From Flavobacterium psychrophilum (lineage in GTDB: Bacteria > Bacteroidota > Bacteroidia > Flavobacteriales > Flavobacteriaceae): a DNA stretch of 64,000 nucleotides. Position numbers and translations under genes: made by a program. This document shows positions 36,650-46,800 of this stretch, in pieces (position 1 is the first letter of the stretch; every line of letters starts with the position of its first letter). The notes below the pieces were generated by a model. The model worked only from the letters and a program-made list of their open reading frames with translations. It did no database searches and had not been told where the DNA came from. Where the stretch lies: the NCBI GenBank assembly GCA_945879625.1, contig CAMCVA010000012.1:1-64000 (forward strand), written 5' to 3'.

Positions 36650-36677
36650 GATTTTCAAGTTTTAAAATTTATCTTTG
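36650..36677 (+). promoter_or_regulatory. Consensus promoter for atpD-atpC
   Basis: TTG at 36650-36652, a 17-base spacer and TATCTTTG at 36670-36677: a textbook Bacteroidota promoter. The leader to the atpD ATG at 36750 is about 65-70 bases. Confidence 0.8.
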
Positions 36678-36746
36678 CACACGAAAAAAAGACCCGTTTC
36701 TGTTTTTTCGAAACCAAACCTAATTAGCTATTTAATAAATACATAA

Positions 36747-38261
<1,515 letters not shown>

Positions 38262-38349
38262 AATAGTTATGAATTTTGAATTATAAATTATGAGTTTCGG
38301 CTCAACTTATAACTCATAACCAATAACTTATAACTCATAACTAAGAAAC
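38262..38349. repeat. Short direct and inverted AT-rich repeats between atpD and atpC
   Basis: The 17-base sequence AACTTATAACTCATAAC occurs at 38304-38320 and again at 38325-38341. An inverted partner (TTATGAGTT, from about 38288) lies upstream, so either copy can fold back on it. It fills the whole 88-base gap inside the operon. The function is unknown. Confidence 0.75.
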
Positions 38350-38631
38350 ATGTTTTTAGAAATAGTATCACCCGAAGCCAAATTGTTCCAAGGCGAAGTT
38401 ACTTCGGTTTCCTTGCCCGGCGTAGACGGAAGTTTCCAGCTGTTAAACCAACACGCGCCCATCGTTTCTACCCTCAAAGAAGGAAACGTAAAAATCACGG
38501 CAGCTCAATTTCAGTTCAACAAAGAAAGCGAAGGCAAATTTGCCAAAATCAACGAGCAAAATTTCAGCTTGGCGATCAGTTCGGGAACCATCGAAATGAA
38601 AGACAATAAAGTAATTGTCTTGGTTGACTAA
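38350..38631 (+). CDS. atpC: F1 ATP synthase subunit epsilon (short form)
   Basis: A 93-residue epsilon subunit containing only the N-terminal beta-sandwich: MFLEIVSPEAKLFQGEVTSVSLPGVDGSFQLLNQHAP. The C-terminal helical hairpin, which inhibits ATP hydrolysis in longer homologues (about 130-140 residues), is missing. The stop is genuine and followed by a terminator, so this is the natural length; short epsilon subunits are known in Bacteroidota. Confidence 0.93.
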   Translation: MFLEIVSPEAKLFQGEVTSVSLPGVDGSFQLLNQHAPIVSTLKEGNVKITAAQFQFNKESEGKFAKINEQNFSLAISSGTIEMKDNKVIVLVD

Positions 38632-38652
38632 TTTCTTCCTCACATAAAAAAT

Positions 38653-38682
38653 ACGCCCAGCACTTGTTGGGCGTTTTTTTTT
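38653..38682 (+). terminator. Terminator after atpC
   Basis: GC-rich hairpin CGCCCAGCA / TGTTGGGCG (with one G-T pair) followed by a run of nine T residues. Confidence 0.85.
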
Positions 38683-38762
38683 GCGGAAGCTTTTCCGGCT
38701 TTCTGTTCCTATCTTTTTCCTGGAACGCCCAGGAAAAAGGATATCCACGGCAATCCGGGCTA
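38683..38762 (-). ncRNA. Structured repeat resembling the Flavo-1 RNA family
   Basis: Read on the minus strand, the 80-base element starts TAGCCCGGATTG, continues ATCCTTTTTCCTGG, folds through a perfect 11-base stem (38713-38723 with 38729-38739) and ends GAAAGC..GGAAAAGCTTC. This pattern (AGCCC-GAT...ATCCTTTTT-hairpin-AAAAAGAT...AGC.GGAA..AGCT.C) recurs between genes throughout Flavobacterium genomes. I believe it corresponds to the Rfam Flavo-1 motif, but that is from memory. Whether it is transcribed is unknown. It sits between the atpC terminator and bioF. Confidence 0.55.
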
Positions 38763-38798
38763 GAAATAATATTTCCATCAGCTTTGGTTTGAATTCGG

Positions 38799-38806
38799 TA
38801 AATTTG
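38799..38806 (+). promoter_or_regulatory. -7 box (TAAATTTG) directly before bioF
   Basis: Exact TAnnTTTG ending only 4 bases before the bioF ATG at 38811. If used, the transcript would be essentially leaderless; the upstream TTG spacing (12 bases) is short. This may be a chance match. Confidence 0.35.
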
Positions 38807-38810
38807 CCTC

Positions 38811-39971
38811 ATGAAACTTCCAAAATCTCTATCTGATAAACTGCAACAGCGCGCACAACAACACGCCTTACGTGCACTGTCGGCGCCCAAAACCGGTGTA
38901 GATTTTGCTTCCAACGATTATATAGGATTTTCCACCAATGCTCAACTTTTTACCGACACACACCAATTCTTAGTCGATCAAGGCTATACACAAAATGGCG
39001 CCACGGGCTCGCGTTTGCTCACGGGAAATCATGCATTATATGCCCTCGCCGAGCAAAAAATTGCCCAGTTTCATCAGGCCGAATCGGCTTTGTTGTTCAA
39101 TTCGGGTTACGATGCCAATGTTGGTTTTTTTAGTGCCGTGCCTCAAAAAGGCGATTTTATTTTATATGATGAATTGTGCCATGCCTCCATCCGCGACGGC
39201 ATCCGATTGTCCCACGCCAAATCTTACAAATTTCAGCACAACGACACCGAAGATCTAGATCGATTACTTTCCAAATTCCAAATTCCAACCGATAACGGAC
39301 AACGGATAACGGTTTACATCATAACAGAGTCGGTCTTTTCTATGGACGGCGATACTCCTCCGCTGGAAGAACTGGTAAAATTAGCAGAAAAACACCAAGC
39401 CTATTTGGTGGTAGACGAAGCCCATGCGCTCGGTGTTTTTGGAAATCAAGGCCAAGGATTGGCACAGCAATTGCAACTACAAGACAAAATCTTTGCTAGA
39501 CTGGTTACCTTTGGCAAAGGCTTGGGTTGTCACGGCGCAGCCATTTTGGGTAGCACCGATTTGCAGCAGTATTTGGTCAATTTTGCCCGAAGTTTCATCT
39601 ACACCACCGGACTTTCTCCCCATGCTGTAGCCACCATTTACCAAGCCTATCAATTGCTTTCTCAATCGCCCATAGAGCTAGAAAAGTTGCGCGATAACAT
39701 TCAATTTTTTAATCAAGAAAAAGCACAAGTTGGACTCAAACCGTTGTTTGTATACAGCAAATCGGCCATTCAATCGGCCATTATCCCGGGGAATCAAAAG
39801 GTGAAAAGCATCGCCAATCAACTTCAAAATAATGGGTTTGACGTGCGTGCGATCCTTTCGCCCACCGTGCCCGAGGGCCAAGAGCGGTTGCGGTTTTGCT
39901 TGCACGCCTACAACACGCCAAGCGAAATCAAAGCCGTATTGCAGCAGTTGAGTCATTTGGTTTTTGAATAG
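38811..39971 (+). CDS. bioF: 8-amino-7-oxononanoate synthase (BioF-type aminotransferase)
   Basis: A 386-residue PLP enzyme of the alpha-oxoamine synthase family. Visible are FASNDYIGF, GSRLLTGNHALY, VVDEAHALGVFG and the PLP lysine region TFGKGLGCHGAAILG. BioF condenses pimeloyl-ACP (or CoA) with alanine to start the biotin ring system. The bioD and bioA genes that follow support BioF over the related Kbl or serine palmitoyltransferase. Confidence 0.93.
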   Translation: MKLPKSLSDKLQQRAQQHALRALSAPKTGVDFASNDYIGFSTNAQLFTDTHQFLVDQGYTQNGATGSRLLTGNHALYALAEQKIAQFHQAESALLFNSGYDANVGFFSAVPQKGDFILYDELCHASIRDGIRLSHAKSYKFQHNDTEDLDRLLSKFQIPTDNGQRITVYIITESVFSMDGDTPPLEELVKLAEKHQAYLVVDEAHALGVFGNQGQGLAQQLQLQDKIFARLVTFGKGLGCHGAAILGSTDLQQYLVNFARSFIYTTGLSPHAVATIYQAYQLLSQSPIELEKLRDNIQFFNQEKAQVGLKPLFVYSKSAIQSAIIPGNQKVKSIANQLQNNGFDVRAILSPTVPEGQERLRFCLHAYNTPSEIKAVLQQLSHLVFE

Positions 39972-40023
39972 GGTATTTTTTTATCTTTTGATGTGTACTT
40001 TTATATCCGCATAACAATTAATC

Positions 40024-40680
40024 ATGGCATCAAAACAACGTAAACTATTTGTAACCGGCATCGGCACCGACGTGGGCAAAACCATTGCTTCGGCCATACT
40101 CGTTGAGGCCTTGCAAGCCGATTACTGGAAACCCATACAAGCCGGCGATTTGGATCATTCGGATAGTAGTAAAATAAAATTCCTAATTTCATCCCGAGAC
40201 TTCGGGACCAATCCCGAGACTTCGGGACCAATTTTAGAGAACAGTTACAAACTGAATACACCGGCCAGTCCACATTATGCGGCCCAATTGGATGGCATTG
40301 CAATTGATCTTAACCAAATTAAAGAACCCAAAACCAGCAATCATATGGTGATTGAGGGCGCTGGCGGATTATTGGTTCCGCTCAACGATACCGCTTTTAT
40401 TATCGATTTAATCCAAAAAGACTACGAAGTCATCTTGGTTTCCCGGCATTATTTGGGAAGCATCAACCACAGCTTATTGAGTTTGGAAGCCCTAAAAAGC
40501 AGAAATATACCCTGTGCCGGCATCATTTTTTCGGGCGACGAAAACCAAGCAACCGAATCCATAATTCTCGCCAAATCGGGCGTGAAATTCCTCGGCCGAA
40601 TTGAAAATGAACCCTATTTTGACGCCAATGTAATTGCCTACTATGCAGATAAATTTAAAGAGGCGCTCACCAGTATGTAG
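40024..40680 (+). CDS. bioD: Dethiobiotin synthetase
   Basis: A 218-residue P-loop ATPase (GIGTDVGKT, Lys19) that closes the ureido ring of dethiobiotin. Other family segments are YWKPIQAGDLDHSDS, LNTPASPHYAAQLDG and VIEGAGGLLVPL. Residues about 56-69 (SRDFGTNPETSGPI) are coded by two tandem 20-base palindromic units, which also occur just after the gene. In relatives this is a short variable loop between strand and helix, so the enzyme may tolerate the insertion. Downstream, 80 bases with the second repeat copy separate it from bioA. Confidence 0.93.
   Translation: MASKQRKLFVTGIGTDVGKTIASAILVEALQADYWKPIQAGDLDHSDSSKIKFLISSRDFGTNPETSGPILENSYKLNTPASPHYAAQLDGIAIDLNQIKEPKTSNHMVIEGAGGLLVPLNDTAFIIDLIQKDYEVILVSRHYLGSINHSLLSLEALKSRNIPCAGIIFSGDENQATESIILAKSGVKFLGRIENEPYFDANVIAYYADKFKEALTSM
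40191..40230. repeat. Tandem palindromic repeat inside bioD (2 x 20 bases)
   Basis: Two head-to-tail copies of a 20-base unit containing the palindrome TCCCGAGACTTCGGGA (40192-40207 and 40212-40227). Because 20 is not a multiple of three, the two copies are read in different frames (SRDFGT, then PETSGP) without a stop. Confidence 0.92.
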
Positions 40681-40685
40681 TTTTT

Positions 40686-40725
40686 ATCCCGAGACTTCGG
40701 GACCAATCCCGAGACTTCGGGACAA
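40686..40725. repeat. Second copy of the tandem palindromic repeat, between bioD and bioA
   Basis: The same two-unit 40-base block as at 40191-40230, differing at one base, 495 bases downstream. Each unit can form a five-base-pair hairpin (CCCGA/TCGGG). There is no clear T-run, so it is not an obvious terminator. Confidence 0.9.
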
Positions 40726-40760
40726 AAATCAAAAATAAAAAATCAACAATCGCTAATCCC

Positions 40761-42038
40761 ATGACCCTTTCCCAACGCGACCAGCAACACAATTGGCATC
40801 CCTACACCCAACACAAAACGAGTTTGCCGGCGGCGGCAATTGTGAAAGGCGAAGGCGCCTTATTGTGGGACGAAGAAGGCAAGGAATACATTGATGCCAT
40901 TGCTTCCTGGTGGGTGAATCCCTATGGGCACAGCAACCGCTACTTGGCCGATGCCATATATAAGCAACTCACCACCTTAGAACATGTGTTGTTTGGGGGA
41001 TTTACGCATGAACCTGCCGTAGTCTTGTCAGAGAAATTGATGCGAATTCTACCGTCCAATCAAGCCAAATTGTTTTATTCCGATAACGGCTCCACAGCTG
41101 TAGAGGTAGCCATCAAAGTGGCGTTGCAATTTCATTACAACCAAGGCAACCCGAAAAAGAAAATTTTGGCTTTCGAAAATGCCTTTCACGGCGATACCTT
41201 TGCAGCCATGGCAGCCAGTGGGATTTCGTTTTTTACTGAAGCCTTTCAAGGTTCTTTGCTCGAAGTGGTGCGCGTGCCCTTGCCCACAGCAGCAAACCAA
41301 ACGGAGGCATATGCACTTTTTGAAAAGCAGGTACAAACCGGCGAATTTGCCGCTTTTATCTTTGAACCCTTAGTGCAAGGTGCAGCCGGCATGCTTATGT
41401 ATGAAGCCACTGTCTTGGATCGTTATTTGAGTTTATGTAAACAACATCAATTGCTGACTATCGCCGATGAGGTCATGACAGGCTTCGGAAAAACCGGCCG
41501 AAATTTTGCTTGCGATTACCTGAGTCAACAGCCCGATATGCTGTGTTTGTCTAAAGCCTTGACCGGCGGCACTATTCCCATGGCGATTACCTCATTTACG
41601 CAAGAACTTTTTGATGCGTTTTATAGTGAGGACACCAACAAAGCTTTGTTTCATGGGCATACGTTTACTGCAAATCCTACGGGTTGTGCGGCGGCAATTG
41701 CCAGTTTGGAATTGTTGGAATCAGCTGAGATTCAGCAGCAAATACAACAAATTAATCAACAGCATTTGGCGTTTCAGCAACGAATTGCAACTCATCCCCG
41801 AGTAAAAACTACACGAGTTTTGGGCGTAATTTTTGCTTTAGAAGTTAAAACCGAAAGTGATCAAGCCTATTATGGTGCGTTGCGCAATAAGTTGTATGCC
41901 TATTTTTTGGCCAATGGCGTTATTTTGCGACCTGTTGGCGCCACAATTTACATTTTACCGCCCTATGTGATTACGCCGCAACAGCTGCAAAAAATTTACC
42001 AAGTTATTGAAGCTGCGTTGGTTGAAGTACTGGAGTAA
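40761..42038 (+). CDS. bioA: Adenosylmethionine-8-amino-7-oxononanoate aminotransferase
   Basis: A 425-residue class III PLP aminotransferase. The N-terminus WHPYTQHKTSLP is diagnostic for BioA; further on are SWWVNPYGHSN, FYSDNGSTAVEVAIK, AFHGDTFAAMA, VMTGFGKTG and the PLP lysine in LCLSKALTGGTIPMA. It converts KAPA to DAPA using SAM as amino donor. It follows bioD in the same orientation. Confidence 0.96.
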   Translation: MTLSQRDQQHNWHPYTQHKTSLPAAAIVKGEGALLWDEEGKEYIDAIASWWVNPYGHSNRYLADAIYKQLTTLEHVLFGGFTHEPAVVLSEKLMRILPSNQAKLFYSDNGSTAVEVAIKVALQFHYNQGNPKKKILAFENAFHGDTFAAMAASGISFFTEAFQGSLLEVVRVPLPTAANQTEAYALFEKQVQTGEFAAFIFEPLVQGAAGMLMYEATVLDRYLSLCKQHQLLTIADEVMTGFGKTGRNFACDYLSQQPDMLCLSKALTGGTIPMAITSFTQELFDAFYSEDTNKALFHGHTFTANPTGCAAAIASLELLESAEIQQQIQQINQQHLAFQQRIATHPRVKTTRVLGVIFALEVKTESDQAYYGALRNKLYAYFLANGVILRPVGATIYILPPYVITPQQLQKIYQVIEAALVEVLE

Positions 42039-42075
42039 CGTATTCTAATTTTTTATTTCGGCTACGTCCAAAACT

Positions 42076-43260
42076 TTGCGACCTTTGCCACAAATAGTTC
42101 CTGTGCACACACCTGTTTCCATTACCGCTCTCGCTTCTGTTTCTCCTTTGGGGCATCTTCCCGAAGAAATCTGGCAAGCCTATCTTTCGCCCAAACACCA
42201 CCTCACAGTAGCTGATTTTGGCGCCAGAAAAGCGTATGCGGGTTTTTTGAAGTCAGCAACTCAATTGTGGGTAACTCAACTGCGCGAAGAAAATCCACAG
42301 TATAAATTGCTAGACAAATCGGTAATCAATGCGCTAGCTGTTGGGCGACAAGCAGTGCAAAACGCGCAATGGAATTCGGCCCATTCATTTGGCGTAAATT
42401 TTGGATCGTCACGGGGAGCAACTTCCTTGTTTGAAAATTACTATGCTGATTTTTTACAAAATAAATCAGCCCATACCTTGAGTTCGCCCACCACAACTTT
42501 AGGAAACATATCTTCTTGGATTGCCCAAGATTTGCAAACCCAAGGTCCCGAAATATCCCATTCGATTACCTGTTCAACCGGTTTTCATGCACTACTCAAC
42601 GGGATTGCTTGGTTGCGTGCTGGCATGGCCAATCAATTTTTAATTGGAGCCAGTGAAGCACCACTCACCGAGTTTACAGTGGCACAAATGCAGGCTATGA
42701 AAATATACGCGCGCGAAAATCAGGAGTATCCTTGCCGTGCGATGGATTTAGCCAAAACAACCAACTCGATGGTCTTGGGCGAAGGTGCTGTGGCCTGTTG
42801 TTTGGAATTGGGTATAAAACCCCATGCATTGGCGGTTATTGAAGGCATAGGCTACGCTACCGAATTGCTGGCGCACAATGTATCGATTACAGCTGAAGCC
42901 GATTGTTTTCAAAAATCCATGCAAATGGCCATGCAAGGGCATGATTCCCAATCGATAGATGCGATTATTATGCATGCGCCAGGAACTCTTAAAGGCGATA
43001 GTGCAGAATTCAAGGCTGTACAAAAAGTATTTGGCACTCAACTTCCTTTGCTCACCTCAAATAAGTGGAAAATTGGCCATAGCCTGGGCGCTTCGGGTTT
43101 ACTGAGTTTGGAGTTGGCGGTAATGATGCTAGAACAACAGCTGTTTGTGCCGGTTCCGTATTTGCCAGTAAACAATACAGCTAAACCGCTCCAGAAAATC
43201 TTGATCAATGCGGTAGGTTTTGGCGGCAACGCCGTGAGTATTTTGGTAGGTAAACCTTAG
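42076..43260 (+). CDS. Beta-ketoacyl-ACP synthase (FabF-like) linked to the biotin genes
   Basis: A condensing enzyme with an intact Cys-His-His triad: Cys166 (SITCSTGFHAL), His300 (MHAPGTLKGDSAEF) and His335 (WKIGHSLGASG). Numbering is from the TTG at 42076; a GTG at 42103 (HTPVSITALASVSPLG) is an equally likely start and lies downstream of a near-consensus ACCTTTG. The sequence is diverged from housekeeping FabF (shorter, unusual region about 30-90). It sits 37 bases after bioA on the same strand, and no ACP or other fatty-acid gene is near, so a role in supplying the pimeloyl chain is attractive but unproven. A role in polyene pigment (flexirubin-type) synthesis is the alternative. Confidence 0.85.
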   Translation: MRPLPQIVPVHTPVSITALASVSPLGHLPEEIWQAYLSPKHHLTVADFGARKAYAGFLKSATQLWVTQLREENPQYKLLDKSVINALAVGRQAVQNAQWNSAHSFGVNFGSSRGATSLFENYYADFLQNKSAHTLSSPTTTLGNISSWIAQDLQTQGPEISHSITCSTGFHALLNGIAWLRAGMANQFLIGASEAPLTEFTVAQMQAMKIYARENQEYPCRAMDLAKTTNSMVLGEGAVACCLELGIKPHALAVIEGIGYATELLAHNVSITAEADCFQKSMQMAMQGHDSQSIDAIIMHAPGTLKGDSAEFKAVQKVFGTQLPLLTSNKWKIGHSLGASGLLSLELAVMMLEQQLFVPVPYLPVNNTAKPLQKILINAVGFGGNAVSILVGKP

Positions 43261-43736
43261 TTTTGCTTTTCTAATTCGATTGCTTTTTCATAAATCCAAT
43301 CGCTTTCCCAGCCTTTGCGCAGGAAATAATCACAAAATTTCTTTCGTTTTTTCAGGCTGTTTCTTTCCGACAACGATGCCCAAAACCGCAAGGTAATTTG
43401 CTCAAAGGTGTTTGCGTATTCGTGCTCGGGTATTTCTTTGAGGCCTTTGTTTATGAGATAGCTCGATATCTTTCGCTGTTTCAATTCTTGGCTTATTCTG
43501 TTTTTCCCCCAATTTTTTTGGTGAAATTTACTGATGGCAAACAAACAAGCAAACCGCTCTTCGTTCAAGTAATTTTGGGCAATTAAGTGTGCAATGGCTT
43601 CGGCTATTTCGTGACTGCTTAGTTTGAAGCTGTAGAGTTTGGCTTCCACTTCTTGGTGACAACGTTCCTGATAGGCACAAAAGTGTTCTGTTTTGCGCAG
43701 CGCTTCTTTATAGGAAATTGGGGGTGTTGAATTCAA
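43257..43736 (-). CDS. recX: RecX-family regulatory protein
   Basis: A 159-residue RecX-like protein made of three-helix repeats: ALRKTEHFCAYQERCHQEVEAKL, YLNEERFACLFAISKFHQKNWGKNRISQEL and FLRKGWESDWIYEKAIE. RecX modulates RecA filaments. The start is a TTG at 43736, since no ATG or GTG in frame fits. Its stop overlaps the stop of the KAS gene by 3 bases (convergent), with no terminator between them. recA is not in the window. Confidence 0.88.
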   Translation of the reverse strand: MNSTPPISYKEALRKTEHFCAYQERCHQEVEAKLYSFKLSSHEIAEAIAHLIAQNYLNEERFACLFAISKFHQKNWGKNRISQELKQRKISSYLINKGLKEIPEHEYANTFEQITLRFWASLSERNSLKKRKKFCDYFLRKGWESDWIYEKAIELEKQN

Positions 43737-43800
43737 AATAGGGAGGTTGATTGTTTGTAATAAAATAACATAAAAGTACTGAATTAGCCCAAATTAACTT

Positions 43801-43808
43801 TATTTTTG
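43801..43808 (+). promoter_or_regulatory. -7 box (TATTTTTG) for the 1875-residue protein gene
   Basis: Exact TAnnTTTG, 44 bases before the ATG at 43853. No TTG at proper spacing. Confidence 0.45.
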
Positions 43809-43852
43809 TTTGCCCCAATTCGATTAACACAAAGACACCCGAATACCTGTAC

Positions 43853-46800
43853 ATGAAACTCAAATTTTTCGAAGTTTTTTTGCTGTTATGCATCACGACT
43901 GGTGGCTATGCGCAATTGTTGCAATGGAATACCTATGGCAATACGGGTACAGAACTCACAGAACCCAGTGTTTTTAATAATACAAATATAACAACGGCTG
44001 ATCTTACCTTTGGAGCTGGAATTGTACCTGCAGGAAATGGGTTACGTTTTGGAGGCACCAGTTGGTTTGACACTGGAAATACTGTGGCAGGAAGTACGAT
44101 TACTGAAGCCATTGCCGGAAATAATTACATACAATTTGTAGTCACGCCCAATTTTAATTATGCATTCACGCCCACTTCCTTTGTATTCAGTTGGGGCCGT
44201 TCGAGCACAGGACCACTTAATGTTGCCTTGCGCTCATCTGTTGATGGCTATACTGCAAATTTGGGCGCGCTTACCGCACTAACTTCTTTAAGCAACGGAA
44301 ACACCATAACTATAACAGGTTTAACCAATCTCAGTACCGCAACTACTTTTAGACTGTATGGCTATGGGGGAACGGGTACAGCCGGAACTGGTGGATTTGA
44401 CATGGCCAACGGAACGCTTTCTCCCGGAATTGTCAATGCACAATTAAACGGAACTACCCAAAGTTTAGGCCCAGTCTCTGTTACCTCTGGCGATTGGAAT
44501 GTGGCAAGTACGTGGTCAACCAATGCGGTTCCAACGGCTACCGACAATGTGATTATTTCGCTGGGCCATACCGTATATACCAATACAGCGTTAACCCGCA
44601 CCGGAACCACCAAAGTATATGGCGCCTTTGAATTGCGCAACGGAGGATTCGCTTCGGGGACTGATTTTACTTATATGAATACCACAGCAGCCTTGAATTT
44701 CAATACTTCAGCTGTGTATGGAGTGGTCAACAACCATGTCTATTGGCCTGTAGCCAATGGACCAAATAACGTGGCTGTCTTAGCAGGAGGAATATCCTTA
44801 ACCTCGGCCAATCGCACAGTAGGAGGTACATTTTCTACAGCTGCTGGGGTTAGTTTGACCACATCTACACTAACGTTAAATGGAATTTGCCGCATTGATG
44901 CAGCTGGATTTTTCAATACTGCTCCGCTTTATGGAGCAGCATCTACCTTGGTCTACAATGCTTCCGGACTGTATGGCCGCGGATTTGAGTGGAGCGCACT
45001 TGGCGTTGGAACAATTGGCACTACAGCCGGATATCCCAATGTGGTTCAAATTAGCAACAATACAACCTTAAATTACATCAATGGCGCGGCAGCTGGCGCA
45101 GTGGGAGCCAAAGCAATCGCTACCAATTTGATTATTGATTCCGGATCAGCTATGCACATGAATTTTGGCGCTGTTTCGGCGGGAGGAGCGTTGATACTGG
45201 GCGGAAATCTAAGTATTGCGGGCACCCTTACCTTGGGAGAGGCAAACGGAGACGATTTGAAATTGGCTGGAAATTTTAGCAATACGGGAACTTTTAACGG
45301 GAATAATCGCGCCGTGTTTTTCACTAAAACAGGTACACTAACGATTTCCTCTAGTTCTGCACTAACCATTCCTTATGTGGTGTTTCAGCCCAGCGTCGGA
45401 AATACACTAGTGCAATTACTGAGCAACCTAACGGTTTCGGCACCTTTGGGTGGAAATGCCATCAGTTTTAGCGCCACTTTAGACAGTTTTGACATCAACG
45501 GAAATTCACTTATAATTGGAACTCCGGGATTAACCAATACCATTTTTGGCACGGGAACTTTCAGAGGAAGCACTACTTCCAATCTTACTTTATTGGGAAC
45601 CGGTAGTATAGGTGCCTTAAAATTTAACACAACAACTCCTTTTTCTAATTTAGCCACGCTCACAATTAATAGGACTTCGGGTAATATTGCCGCAGTTATG
45701 GGATCAACCTTAACGATCAATTCAGCCTTGGTCTTGTCGAATGGAATTTTGGATGTTGGAAATAATATTTTGGCTCTTGGAACTGCTGCCAACATCAGCG
45801 GCGCATCGGCTACCAATTTTATCATCGCCGACAGTTCAGCGCCAACGCCATTGGCATCGGTCCGAAAATTTATCCCCGCAGCAGGCACCTATGCCTTTCC
45901 TATTGGTGACAACGCAGCTTCGGCGGACGGTATCCAATACGCACCGGTTTCCATAACGTTGACTGGTGGAACCTATTCTGGTTTAGGCTATGTTGCTTTT
46001 TCTGTAAATGACGTGAAAGATCCCGCTCTTGACGCTACTACCGACTACATTACCCGCTATTGGGAAATGAAACGCCCGCTTACGCTTAGCCCGGTGAGTT
46101 ATCAAATAAACTCAACCTATTACCCAACAGATGTGGTTGGGAATGAGTTGTTGTGTTTGTCCAATCAATGGAGTGGAAGCTTGTGGTACAATAACGGAGT
46201 GACTTCTCCAGCCAATACCCTCACGATTAATTGCACCCAATTGGTTGCTTCTACCCGAGTGACCAAAGGCTACCGAGATCCCGAAATAAATGTGACCCAA
46301 AGCGCAACTAATTACTTAAACACTTCGACCTATGCCTTTGCAAACACGGGTCTGGGAAATTTCACCGATGTGGTGTTTACCATTCAAAATTTAGGCCAAC
46401 AAAATTTGAATCTAACTGCTGCAACACTCATAGGCGCTGCAGAATTCACCATTCAATCTGTATATAGCAGCCCTGTTTTGGGCCCAACAGGAACGACGAC
46501 CTTCACCATTCGATTTTATCCGCTCACAGCAGGAACGTTTACCGCTTCGATTAGCATTCCAAACAATGATCCTTCGGGCACTGAAAATCCGTACGTAATC
46601 AATTTTACGGGAGTTGGATTTTGCGCAGCAGAAACGCTTACGGCTACACCCACCTCAGGTCCGGTAGGAACAGAAATTACCTTGACCAATTCGGCACCAT
46701 TTTTACCAAGTATTACCGCCGCTTTCAATACATTGGCCGCAGCAATTATTCCTGTATCGGGCGCGCAAATCAAAATTGTAGTACCCGTATCGGCAGTTAC

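Noticed and set aside
40191..40230. CRISPR-like repeat array in bioD
   Set aside because: Only two directly adjacent units per site with no spacers and no cas genes in the window.
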